A stretch of DNA of 64,000 nt, taken from NCBI GenBank assembly GCA_028712475.1, contig JAQTQB010000001.1, positions 1 to 64,000 of the forward strand. Reading direction: 5' to 3'. The number at the start of each line of letters is the position of its first letter. Position 1 is the first letter of the stretch. The notes below the pieces were generated by a model. It saw only the letters and a list, made by a program, of their open reading frames with translations. It did no database searches and was not told the origin of the DNA. The DNA is from Verrucomicrobiales bacterium (lineage in GTDB: Bacteria; Verrucomicrobiota; Verrucomicrobiia; Limisphaerales; UBA11358). The translations under genes were made by a program, and so were the position numbers. Below are positions 7,804 to 15,283 of this stretch, in pieces.

Positions 7804-8703
7804 ATGAGCGTCCTCATCGTCGGCACCACCGCACTCGATTCCATCAAAACCCCCACCAGGGAAAACCCGCGCCTGCTCGGCGGCTCCGCCAGCCATGCAG
7901 CCGTCGCGGCCAGCTTTTTTTCGCCCGTGAAACTGGTCGGCGGCGTGGGCGAGGATTTTCCCAAGAAATACATCGCGCTGTATCACCGCCACAAGATTGA
8001 CCTCGCCGGCCTGCAAGTTCTGCCCGGCAAAACTTTTCACTGGTCCGGCGAATACGAGGTGAACATGAACAACCGCCGCACGCTCGCGACGGAACTGGGC
8101 GTGATCGAGACCTTCACGCCAATCCTGCCCAAGGCGTATCAAAACTCCGCTTTCGTCCTGCTCGGCAACATCGCGCCGGCGTTGCAGCACAGCGTGCTCG
8201 ACCAGATGAAGAAGCCGAAGTTCGTCGTTGCCGACTCCATGGATCTGTGGCTGAACATCGCGCTCGCCGATCTGCTCAAGCTGCTCAAGCGCGTGGACGG
8301 CTTTGTGCTGAACGACAGCGAGGCCGAACTGCTCACCAAGGAGGACAATATTTTTGTGGCGCTAAAAAAAATCCACAAGCTGGGTCCGAAATACGTCATC
8401 ATCAAAAAAGGTTCGCACGGCTCCATCTTTTCCGGGCCGAAGGGCGTTTTCATCTGCCCGGCGTATCCATTGCACACGGTGGAGGATCCGACCGGCGCGG
8501 GCGATTCGTTCGTCGGCGGCATGATGGGTTATCTCGCCACGGCCAAAGGCTCGATTGATGCGAACATCCGCCGCGCGATGGTCTATGGCAGCGTCACCGC
8601 GTCGTTCTGCTGCGAAGGTTTTGGCCTGAACCGCACGACCAAGACCAAGCGCGCCGACATCGAAAAGCGCGTGAAGGAACTGGAAAAGCTGACGAAGTTT
8701 TAG
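7804..8703 (+). CDS. PfkB-family carbohydrate/nucleoside kinase
   Basis: Cytoplasmic ATP-dependent sugar or nucleoside kinase of the ribokinase/PfkB family, 299 residues. The first PfkB signature is weak but present as PRLLGGSASHAAVAAS followed by VKLVGGVGEDFPK; the second is clear as VEDPTGAGDSFVGGMMGYLA with the catalytic Asp in GAGD. The region FVLNDSEAELLT matches the N-x-x-E phosphate/Mg site. The ATG at 7804 is used because the frame above it is repeat-flanked and lacks family similarity. The substrate cannot be read from the sequence; adenosine- or ribokinase-like members are the nearest. Confidence 0.85.
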   Translation: MSVLIVGTTALDSIKTPTRENPRLLGGSASHAAVAASFFSPVKLVGGVGEDFPKKYIALYHRHKIDLAGLQVLPGKTFHWSGEYEVNMNNRRTLATELGVIETFTPILPKAYQNSAFVLLGNIAPALQHSVLDQMKKPKFVVADSMDLWLNIALADLLKLLKRVDGFVLNDSEAELLTKEDNIFVALKKIHKLGPKYVIIKKGSHGSIFSGPKGVFICPAYPLHTVEDPTGAGDSFVGGMMGYLATAKGSIDANIRRAMVYGSVTASFCCEGFGLNRTTKTKRADIEKRVKELEKLTKF

Positions 8704-9047
8704 AGCGGCAGATAAACCACCTGGTTCATCGCTTCTTCCGGCGTGGCCGACTTGGCGATGATTTCCAAATCAGCGATGCACTGACCGATGGACACTTCCA
8801 TTTGCCGCGCAAAAACCACCGTGGCGAACGGCTCGCGCTTGCGCAAACACCTGGCGGCTTCGGCCAGCAAATCTTGATCGCGAGAAAATAAAATCCGCCC
8901 AAGCTGGGCGGCACGCTTCAGCAATTGATCATCCGGCAGTTTGGTCGTGTCATCCGATTGCGAAGTCAAAACATCCACGCCCCGCCGCCGCAATCCCCGC
9001 GTGATCGCCAGCGGCACATGAACGTCCATGTAAAGCGGCAGGCTCAC
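8700..9047 (-). CDS. DUF5615 PIN-like toxin
   Basis: A 115-residue protein of the DUF5615 group, a PIN-like nuclease fold usually found as toxin beside a DUF433 antitoxin. The acidic start LYMDVHVPLAITRGLRRRGV, the mid DVLTSQ segment, the RILFSRDQDLLAEA block (conserved D..L of the PIN-like site) and the late acidic residues fit. It starts with GTG at 9047, overlapping the antitoxin stop by four bases (GTGA), so the two are translationally coupled. RNase activity is inferred from fold. Confidence 0.8.
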   Translation of the reverse strand: MSLPLYMDVHVPLAITRGLRRRGVDVLTSQSDDTTKLPDDQLLKRAAQLGRILFSRDQDLLAEAARCLRKREPFATVVFARQMEVSIGQCIADLEIIAKSATPEEAMNQVVYLPL

Positions 9048-9358
9048 CGTGATTTCGCCAGTCCGCGCAGACGATATTGCATGGGAGATCCGCCGGTGGC
9101 CGCGCGTAACGCCGCCAGTTCCTTTTCCTGCCGCGCGATTTGATCGTCAAGCTCCGCCGTGTGGTCGTAGTAAAAAGCCAGCGCCGAGTGGATTTCCGCG
9201 AGCGAAAGCTGCGGCTGCTGTTCGTGAATGGCCTCGGCGCTCCAGCCGTAAGCCAGATGATCAAGGATCACCTCAATGACCTTCACATTTTTCCCGTCAA
9301 TCCACGCCACGCCACGCTCGTCTCGCGCGATGTGTGTGCTGGTCTCAACCGTTATCAT
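9044..9358 (-). CDS. DUF433 antitoxin
   Basis: A 104-residue DUF433 protein, a winged or homeodomain-like DNA-binding fold that serves as antitoxin to PIN-like toxins. Typical features are the GKNVKVIEVILDHLAYGWSA segment (a variant of the R-I-x-V..IL.L...G.S..EI pattern), LSLAEIHSALAFYYDH and a charged C-terminal helix. It is the first gene of a two-gene unit with the DUF5615 toxin and would be expected to repress the operon, though no operator was identified in the 67-base gap to the next gene. Confidence 0.82.
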   Translation of the reverse strand: MITVETSTHIARDERGVAWIDGKNVKVIEVILDHLAYGWSAEAIHEQQPQLSLAEIHSALAFYYDHTAELDDQIARQEKELAALRAATGGSPMQYRLRGLAKSR

Positions 9359-9425
9359 GCCGCAACCCTAGCATTGTGGCGGAAATGACGCAACTGCGTT
9401 GGTTTCTGGCCGGCGTAGGAACAAA

Positions 9426-10154
9426 TTACTTTTGGTTGGTATCAATCCCTGCTTTTATTTGCTGCACCTGCTTGTTTCCCTCGCTGATGTCAACGACGAC
9501 TTGCTTTTTTGTGTTCTCGCCAAAGTGCGGGGTAGCGGCAGCAACCAAAACTGGAAAAACACTGCGAAGATCACCGCTCGTGCCTCTACTCATCACGTCC
9601 GTTCGCCAAACCGGAACTTTCTTCTTTTCATTTTGGAGCGCCTTCATGTCGAACACATCTAGAGAAAGATAGCGAAGGAAGGTGATGGTTGAGCCAGAAA
9701 ACTGCTGCGCTCCGACTACACCATACTGCGGTGTTTGTGTTGCTGTTCCATAAGTCATCGCCGAGCCATAGCTTGAGTAGGTCGTGCCGGAGAAGTTGTA
9801 TGTGCCTCCGCCTGTCTGTCCATAAATGGGCGTTGAATAGGAATAAGCTTGTGCTTTGGCGTCACCGATTCCGTAACTGACAAAAATCGCCAAGTCTGCT
9901 TGGTCGGGAGTGACAGACTCGCTATAACCGGCTTGAGCAAGACCACGACGGAGAAAGGCAGCGTATTCACGGAATTCGAGGTCATCCACGGTCACCCCAT
10001 CTTCGCCCGACAAGAGCCAATAAGAATGTCCACCGGCATATTTCGGGTCGTTGAAACCATTGACGGCTATGCGATAGGAGGTGCAACCGCTCAACACAAT
10101 ACCAGCCAGCAACGCCAGTATCGCCGTTGTGAAATGCTTGCGGTATTCGCTCAT
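9426..10154 (-). CDS. lipoprotein, DUF4136-like
   Basis: Predicted lipoprotein of 242 residues: a charged start, hydrophobic stretch TAILALLAGIVLSGC with lipobox LSGC at about residues 21-24, then a mature part with a Ser/Thr/Tyr/Gly-rich low-complexity middle (about 105-150). The ends resemble DUF4136 proteins: residues DLEFREYAAFLRRGLAQAGY with ADLAIFVSYGIG, and LDVFDMKALQNEKKKVPVW near the C-terminus. DUF4136 lipoproteins are of unknown function. Codon use is less GC-rich than neighbours. Confidence 0.7.
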   Translation of the reverse strand: MSEYRKHFTTAILALLAGIVLSGCTSYRIAVNGFNDPKYAGGHSYWLLSGEDGVTVDDLEFREYAAFLRRGLAQAGYSESVTPDQADLAIFVSYGIGDAKAQAYSYSTPIYGQTGGGTYNFSGTTYSSYGSAMTYGTATQTPQYGVVGAQQFSGSTITFLRYLSLDVFDMKALQNEKKKVPVWRTDVMSRGTSGDLRSVFPVLVAAATPHFGENTKKQVVVDISEGNKQVQQIKAGIDTNQK

Positions 10155-10177
10155 TTTTGCGTTTCGTTCAAATGCAA

Positions 10178-10540
10178 TTATTTAGTTCGCGCTAAAGCCT
10201 CTCGTTCAACTGGTGTTGCTAAATAGAAGTTCTGTCCCGGAACTGCGGTGATCGGAGGTTCAGCATGAAGTAATTGCTGATCTGAAAAAGTTGCCAACAT
10301 CGTGCTTTGGTCAATTTGACTAACTTGAACCACGGATACTGAACAACAAACCACAGGCGCGAATTCTCCCCATGCACAACGATGCACAAAAACAGATTCT
10401 TTTGCCCGCTGTGCATTAAGGCAAAGTTCGCCAATTTTTCGTGTGGTTTGAATGGCTTCCAAACGATCATCATCCAGCCAGCTATTTTGCCAAGGCTGAT
10501 TTGTGTCTCGATTGTGATGCACTACGACGTAAACGGCCAT
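10178..10540 (-). CDS. hypothetical protein
   Basis: A 120-residue soluble protein that I do not recognise, beginning MAVYVVVHHNRDTNQPWQNS. It has several Cys and His residues (HHNRD, HRCAWGEF, VVCCSVSV) but no clear metal-binding pattern. The ATG at 10540 is favoured over an upstream frame extension because its start looks like a genuine beta strand; the ribosome-binding site is poor. It follows the same strand as the lipoprotein at 9426 with a 23-base gap, so co-transcription is possible. Base composition is AT-richer than flanking genes. Confidence 0.5.
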   Translation of the reverse strand: MAVYVVVHHNRDTNQPWQNSWLDDDRLEAIQTTRKIGELCLNAQRAKESVFVHRCAWGEFAPVVCCSVSVVQVSQIDQSTMLATFSDQQLLHAEPPITAVPGQNFYLATPVEREALARTK

Positions 10541-10655
10541 AAGGATTTTATTTGTCGAAATTCTTGATGACACGAAATTCTAGTTTTCAAAAAAGTATTT
10601 AGCGAACATTTATTTATTTTTCATCCGTGTCCATCTGTGTTCATCTGTGGTGGAA

Positions 10656-11405
10656 ATGAAAGCTGTCATTCTCGCCGCCGGCAAAGGCACGCGCATGAGG
10701 GAACTCACCAACGAGCTGCCCAAACCCATGATCCGCGTGCAGGGCAAACCAATCCTCGAACACATCGTCGCGGGCGTCGTCGCGGCGGGCGTCCGCGAGA
10801 TTTTCATCGTCACCGGCTGGCGCGCGGAGGTCATCGAGCATCATTTCGGCGACGGCTCAAAATTCGGCGCGCGCATCGCGTTCGGCCGCCAGGTCGTGCA
10901 GGACGGCACGGGCAAGGCGCCGGAACTGGCGAAGGATTTCATCGGCGACTCGCCGTTCCTGCTGACCTACGGCGACATCCTCGTGCCGCCGGCAACCTAT
11001 CCGCAGATGATCCGGCGTTTCGACGAAGGTGATTTCGCGGGCGTCATCACCGTCACGCCCGGCGAGGACGTGACCAAGGGCGGCCTGAATTTCTTCGACG
11101 AACAATTCTGCCTGAAACGGCTGGTGGAAAAACCGTCGCTCGAACAGGTGGGGCAATTGCGTCGCGAAGGCTGGCTCAAGCCCGGCGTTCCGGCGTGGTA
11201 TAACGCGGGCATCTACATCTTCCGTCCGGCGCTTTTTGATTTCACCGCGCGCCTGCAAAAATCTCCACGCGGCGAATACGAACTGACCGACGCCATCAGC
11301 GCTATCGTCGCCAGCGGACAGAAGCTTGCCGGCCTGGAAATCCAGGGCCGCTGGGTGGATGTGCGCGATCCGGAAACCCTGGCGAAGCTGGAAAAAGAAG
11401 CGTAG
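10656..11405 (+). CDS. sugar-phosphate nucleotidyltransferase
   Basis: NTP-transferase of the RmlA/GlmU-N type that makes an NDP-sugar from a sugar-1-phosphate. The N-terminal pyrophosphorylase signature AVILAAGKGTRMRELTNELP with KPM..V.GKP is intact, the metal-binding D is in LLTYGDILV, and VEKPSLE and YNAGIYIFRP are the usual sugar-site motifs, ending in a G-x-W-x-D-V-R-DPE block. The ATG at 10656 has a GGTGGA just upstream. The order and length (249 residues) fit glucose- or mannose-1-phosphate nucleotidyltransferases. The TAG stop is supplied by the left arm of the palindrome at 11402. Confidence 0.88.
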   Translation: MKAVILAAGKGTRMRELTNELPKPMIRVQGKPILEHIVAGVVAAGVREIFIVTGWRAEVIEHHFGDGSKFGARIAFGRQVVQDGTGKAPELAKDFIGDSPFLLTYGDILVPPATYPQMIRRFDEGDFAGVITVTPGEDVTKGGLNFFDEQFCLKRLVEKPSLEQVGQLRREGWLKPGVPAWYNAGIYIFRPALFDFTARLQKSPRGEYELTDAISAIVASGQKLAGLEIQGRWVDVRDPETLAKLEKEA

Positions 11406-11470
11406 CAGCCGACGTGAGTCGGCTCTGACTGCAAAACGGATGAAATGAGCCGACTCACGTCGGCTGCTAC
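11402..11470. repeat. family A palindrome, perfect 24-bp arms
   Basis: GTAGCAGCCGACGTGAGTCG plus GCTC at 11402-11425 and its exact reverse complement at 11447-11470 surround a 21-base loop. The TAG in each arm forms the stop codon of one of the two convergent genes (nucleotidyltransferase at 11403-11405, mqnA at 11467-11469). It could also act as a bidirectional terminator hairpin. Best-preserved copy of the family in the window. Confidence 0.95.
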
Positions 11471-12267
11471 GAAACAAACTTTGGTTCAAACACCGGACCG
11501 AGATTGTGTTTCCGCAGCAGTTCGCAGAACCGGGCGATGCCGCGCTTCTCGTCGTCCGCGAGACGATAGTGGATGTGCCACTCGAAATAATCCCGGCGGA
11601 AAGCCTCATCAAATTCCTCACGCGACTGGATGATCTGCTCCATCTGTTCCAGCCCGGAGTGTTTGGACTCCTTCAGTTCGCGGCGCAGCTCCTTGGTTTC
11701 AATTCCGCGCCGCAGCGCCCAGACCGCATAAACAAAGGGCAGACTGGTCATCTCCATCCACGCGGCACCGAGGTCGAAAATCTCGTGCGTGCCTGTCGCG
11801 CCGGAGCTTTGCGAAGGCTGATGCGCACGCTGAAATTCAATCGCCCGGTCGCCGATGAGCAGCACAAAATCTTGTTCAGTCGCCGCTTCGTAATTTTCCA
11901 GCGGCTTGAACTCCGGCTTTAACCCGCGTTCGGCCAGCAGGACTTTCAGCAGGTTCACGCTCGTGAGCGACGCAGTGTCGCAGAAAATTTCATTCGCTTC
12001 CTCCAGCGGCTTTTTGTGCGCGAGAATGACGCTGAAGACTTCGCCGAGCGACGCGATGGCGATGCCGTCGAGGATGTCGTAACGGTCGTTGAGCAGCACC
12101 TCGGTAATGCTGACGAGCGCGGCGTCGAGCTCGTCGCGCCGGAGCATCTCGGCAAGTTTGGCTGGCGTGGCAAGGATGAGTTCATTCCCAAGGTCGCGCG
12201 TGAGCGGCGCGGCGTTCAGGTAAGGCACGGAGCCGATGCGGAAGATTTGCGTTTTGTCGGAGGACAT
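11467..12267 (-). CDS. mqnA: chorismate dehydratase MqnA
   Basis: First enzyme of the futalosine menaquinone pathway: dehydrates chorismate to 3-[(1-carboxyvinyl)oxy]benzoate. The periplasmic-binding-protein-like fold shows in IGSVPYLNAAPLTRDLG at the start, ELDAALVSITEVLLNDRYDI with the conserved S-x-x-E pattern, SLTSVNLLKVLLAERGL, VLLIGDRAIEF and LPFVYAVWALRRG. The ATG at 12267 begins the family alignment and lies one base after the TAA of the upstream lipoprotein gene, implying co-translation. mqnE lies two genes upstream in the same direction. Confidence 0.93.
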   Translation of the reverse strand: MSSDKTQIFRIGSVPYLNAAPLTRDLGNELILATPAKLAEMLRRDELDAALVSITEVLLNDRYDILDGIAIASLGEVFSVILAHKKPLEEANEIFCDTASLTSVNLLKVLLAERGLKPEFKPLENYEAATEQDFVLLIGDRAIEFQRAHQPSQSSGATGTHEIFDLGAAWMEMTSLPFVYAVWALRRGIETKELRRELKESKHSGLEQMEQIIQSREEFDEAFRRDYFEWHIHYRLADDEKRGIARFCELLRKHNLGPVFEPKFVS

Positions 12268-12268
12268 T

Positions 12269-13045
12269 TTATTTGGCCGGCAGCGGTGCGTCAATTTTGC
12301 CGAAGGAAACCTTGTATTCGTTGTCACCGGCTGGAAGATTGAAAGTCAGGGTGTGATTATGATCCAGCAGCAGGCCGGTGTTCACGCTGCTAAAATCATC
12401 GCGATAATATTTCAGGCTATAGACGCCAGACCGGTTCAAGTGCGCGATGTCCATTTTCTTATAGCCATAATGCCATGACGCCATCACCGGATTTAAGGTG
12501 AAGGCAATAAAATCCCGGCCCGGTTTGGAAGTGTCCTTGATGATGCCAATCCGCTCCGGCGAACCATCGTCCCAAATCCCCTCGATGGGATCCAAGGTCT
12601 GGCGATGCTGCTGGAGGTAGGCCAGAAATTCATTTAGAGACAGGTCTTCCGTTTCCCATGCGGTGGCATAACGAAGCAGGTTAGCCTGGAGGCGATAATG
12701 AGCGCTGGAAAAATCCGGTTTTTCCACGATGAGCAACTGCACCGCATCCGCGCCTTTTTCGTGCGCCGTATCCAGAAGCGTTCTTGTCACTCCAGTGAGC
12801 GACCCGCCCGAAATGGTCAACTCCATGTCGTTGATGGCGAGCCGGCCGATGACCTCACAGGGCCGGGGCAGCGGCATGGCCACGGGATAAACCGGGATGG
12901 GATAACCCGCCGGCTTGGCCGGCCCGGCAGCCATGATCGGCGTGTAGGTTTTGGTCGTGCCGCATCCGGCCAGCAGGAGAAGCACCGGCAGCAATAATGC
13001 CAGGCAGCGGCACGGGCGTGAGAGCAGCAAAATTTTGTCTGTCAT
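12269..13045 (-). CDS. lipoprotein of unknown function between mqnE and mqnA
   Basis: Predicted lipoprotein of 258 residues with signal LALLLPVLLLLAGC (lipobox LAGC at about 25-28). The mature part opens with a proline-rich linker and a YbjQ-like pattern: RPCEVIGRLAINDMELTISG, then LLDTAHEKGADAVQLLIVEK, which recalls the small YbjQ/DUF4156-type lipoprotein core where a G-A-D-A-V motif follows a helix. The C-terminal half is unrecognised. Its ATG overlaps the mqnE stop by four bases and its stop lies one base before mqnA, so it sits inside a tight operon; a link to menaquinone synthesis is not evident. Confidence 0.75.
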   Translation of the reverse strand: MTDKILLLSRPCRCLALLLPVLLLLAGCGTTKTYTPIMAAGPAKPAGYPIPVYPVAMPLPRPCEVIGRLAINDMELTISGGSLTGVTRTLLDTAHEKGADAVQLLIVEKPDFSSAHYRLQANLLRYATAWETEDLSLNEFLAYLQQHRQTLDPIEGIWDDGSPERIGIIKDTSKPGRDFIAFTLNPVMASWHYGYKKMDIAHLNRSGVYSLKYYRDDFSSVNTGLLLDHNHTLTFNLPAGDNEYKVSFGKIDAPLPAK

Positions 13046-14316
13046 GCAGTCGCCAGATTATCTTCCAACACTTTCGAGCGCGCGGAATTTTCATTCGCGT
13101 TTCCGTCGGCTTGGTGGCCGTCCGCAAGAACTTTGATCGGCTCGTAAAATGTGTTCCGCTGCACCGGCGTCCGGCCGGTTTCGCGGATGGCCTTGATCAT
13201 GTCGGTCTCGGTCTGCAATTGCGGCGAGGTCGCGCCGGCCATGTGGAAAATGTGCTCCTCGATGATCGTGCCGTGTATGTCGTCCGCGCCGTAGCTCAAC
13301 GCAACTTGCGCCAGCTTCATGCCAAGGCCGACCCAATACGCGGTGATGTGCGGGAAATTATCGAGGTAAATGCGGCTGACGGCGATGGTGCGCAGCGAAT
13401 CAAACCCGGTCGGCGGCGTCGTGACCGGGATGTCGTTGTCCTCCGGCTGATACGCCAGCGGGATGAAGCCGGTGAAGCCGTGCGTCTCGTCCTGCAACGC
13501 GCGCAACTGCCGCATATGATCCACGCGGTCAGCGAGCGTTTCGACGTGGCCATAAAGTATCGTGCAGGTGCTACGCCCGCCGAGCTTGTGCCAGGTGCGA
13601 TGCACGTCCAGGTATTCCTCGGCGGATTCCTTGCCCTTGGCGATGACGCTGCGGACTTCCTTGCGGAAAATTTCCGCGCCGCCGCCAGTAAGCGAATCAA
13701 GGCCGGCAGCTTTCAATTCAACCAGCGTCTGTTCGATGGATTTTTTCGCGAGCCACGCAAGATGGAGAATTTCAATAGCCGTAAAACATTTAAGGTGCAG
13801 CTTCGGCGTAGCAGCCGACGTGAGGAGGCTCTGACTTTCCACTGACCTCTGACCTCCGTCCTCCGACTTCTGGGTTTGAGCCTCCTCACGTCGGCTGCTA
13901 CCAGTGTTGAGCTCCTTCAACGCCTTCAGCATGTCGGTGTAATGGCTGAACGGCAGCGACGGGTGCAGGCCACCGACGATGTGCAGCTCCGTGATGCCGA
14001 TCTTGAATGCCTCGCGCGCCTTCTCCACAATTTCTTCGACGGACAATTGAAAGCCGTCGGCATCCCGCTTTTTGCGGGCGAACGAGCAGAACTGGCACGA
14101 GAGGATGCAGTAATTCGAATAGTTGATGTAGCGGTTGATGATGTAGCTGGCGCGGTTGCCGACCTTGCGTTGCCGCACAAAATCCGCGATGGCCCCGACG
14201 GCATTCAAGTCCTTCGATTCAAACAACCGCAACGCATCGGCCTCGGAAATGCGTTCGCCCGCGACGACCTTGTCGTAGATGTCGCGCAGTTCGCTGCGTT
14301 GAATGAAAAAATTCAC
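13042..14316 (-). CDS. mqnE: aminofutalosine synthase MqnE (with in-frame repeat insertion)
   Basis: Radical SAM enzyme that joins the MqnA product to SAM-derived adenosine to form aminodeoxyfutalosine. The cluster motif is CILSCQFC (CX3CX2C) near residue 70, followed by ELHIVGGLHPSLPFSHY, which separates MqnE from MqnC, then LKCFTAIEI, GLDSLTGGGAEIF, GGRSTCTILYGHVET and FIPLAYQPEDN. About 31 residues (139-169; SSRREEAQT ... LLTSAAT) between KALKELN and KLHLKC are encoded by a 94-bp family A palindrome and are absent from the family pattern. The reading frame is kept. The insertion lies in a loop of the barrel, so activity may survive. Confidence 0.9.
   Translation of the reverse strand: MNFFIQRSELRDIYDKVVAGERISEADALRLFESKDLNAVGAIADFVRQRKVGNRASYIINRYINYSNYCILSCQFCSFARKKRDADGFQLSVEEIVEKAREAFKIGITELHIVGGLHPSLPFSHYTDMLKALKELNTGSSRREEAQTQKSEDGGQRSVESQSLLTSAATPKLHLKCFTAIEILHLAWLAKKSIEQTLVELKAAGLDSLTGGGAEIFRKEVRSVIAKGKESAEEYLDVHRTWHKLGGRSTCTILYGHVETLADRVDHMRQLRALQDETHGFTGFIPLAYQPEDNDIPVTTPPTGFDSLRTIAVSRIYLDNFPHITAYWVGLGMKLAQVALSYGADDIHGTIIEEHIFHMAGATSPQLQTETDMIKAIRETGRTPVQRNTFYEPIKVLADGHQADGNANENSARSKVLEDNLATA
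13808..13901. repeat. family A palindrome inside mqnE
   Basis: GTAGCAGCCGACGTGAGGAG plus GCTC at 13808-13831 with its exact complement at 13878-13901. The loop of 46 bases is CT-rich (ACTGACCTCTGACCTCC). Read on the minus strand in the mqnE frame it has no stop codon. Confidence 0.93.
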
Positions 14317-14360
14317 ACGCTAGGATTAGCAGAAATCGCGCGTTTGGCAAATTTGAGTTT

Positions 14361-14435
14361 GTAGGAGTCGAGGTGACGAGACTCTAATTTGTCGGCATCG
14401 CTTTTCAGAATGAGACTCCTCACGTCGTCTCCTAC
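14361..14435. repeat. family A palindrome between mqnE and the sigma gene
   Basis: GTAGGAGTCGAGGTGACGAG plus ACTC on the left and GAGACTCCTCACGTCGTCTC plus CTAC on the right; the arms match imperfectly. It belongs to the GTAGGAGAC subgroup. Confidence 0.9.
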
Positions 14436-14444
14436 GAAAGATAA

Positions 14445-15188
14445 TTACCCGCTGAACGCCCCGAACAACGCCCGCATCTCCTCGTCCACCTGTGATTCAT
14501 CCGCCAGCGTCTGCGAAATCTCGTCGCGCAGCAATGCCCGGTAACGCTTTCGCAAACGATGAATCGCCACGCGCACCGCGCCTTCCTCCATGCCCAAAGT
14601 CTTCGCCACGTCGCTTTGCGCCGTCTCGCCCTTGCCCGCCATCAGAAAGGTTTTCAACTGCTCGAAGAGCTTCGCTTTGCCATCCGCCTCGCATTCTTTC
14701 TGCAAGCGCTCAATCACCTTCGCCAGCAGTGCCAGTGCCCACTCGCGATCAAACGCCTTGTCGGGACTCGGCTCGTTGGTCGCGGCGACCTGAAACTTGG
14801 TGTCCGCCGTCTGCCAGTCGAGCGACAACGGCGTTACGCCGCCGCCGCGTTTCTGCGCCTGCGACTTGTCCCATTCATTCGCCAGAAAATGTTTCAACGA
14901 CGCCAGCAGGAACGCGCGGAACCGTCCACGCTCGGCGCTCAAGCCTTCGAGATAATTCTTGGCGAGGAACCGCGCGAAAAATTCCTGCACCAAATCTTCC
15001 GCGTCCTGCTTGCTGTGACCGCGACGGCGGACGTAGGCATAGAGCGGGAACCAGTAGGTGCGGCAAAGCTCCTCCAGCGCATGATCCGACTGCGGCGTGT
15101 GGCGTTTCCCCGCCGCGAGCACGACCGTCCAATGCGTCGTGGCGAAGATGTCGCCCGGCGCGCATGAGGAAGAACCATCCGAGGTCAT
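14445..15188 (-). CDS. ECF sigma factor
   Basis: RNA polymerase sigma factor of the ECF type, 247 residues. Region 2 is seen as LEELCRTYWFPLYAYVRRRG with SKQDAEDLVQEFFARFLAK, the usual core-binding and -10-binding block; region 4 is SDVAKTLGMEEGAVRVAIHR with LRKRYRALL. This group, with the long W-D-x-S linker and a partner kinase gene, is common in Planctomycetes and Verrucomicrobia. The frame is open upstream through a family A repeat; the ATG at 15188 is chosen because the upstream 33 codons are pure repeat. The kinase gene ends 96 bases upstream on the same strand. Confidence 0.9.
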   Translation of the reverse strand: MTSDGSSSCAPGDIFATTHWTVVLAAGKRHTPQSDHALEELCRTYWFPLYAYVRRRGHSKQDAEDLVQEFFARFLAKNYLEGLSAERGRFRAFLLASLKHFLANEWDKSQAQKRGGGVTPLSLDWQTADTKFQVAATNEPSPDKAFDREWALALLAKVIERLQKECEADGKAKLFEQLKTFLMAGKGETAQSDVAKTLGMEEGAVRVAIHRLRKRYRALLRDEISQTLADESQVDEEMRALFGAFSG

Positions 15189-15199
15189 TTCCGATGATT

Positions 15200-15266
15200 G
15201 TAGGAGACGACGTGAGGAGTCTCTAACTTTTCTTTTTGATTTGAGACTCGTCACCTCGTCTCCTAC
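15200..15266. repeat. family A palindrome between kinase and sigma genes
   Basis: GTAGGAGACGACGTGAGGAG on the left and CGTCACCTCGTCTCCTAC on the right, imperfect arms with a T-rich loop. It would form a hairpin in the intergenic mRNA and, read in frame, could extend the sigma factor N-terminus (VRDSSRRLLQ). Confidence 0.9.
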
Positions 15267-15283
15267 AAGAGTTGATGCATTTC

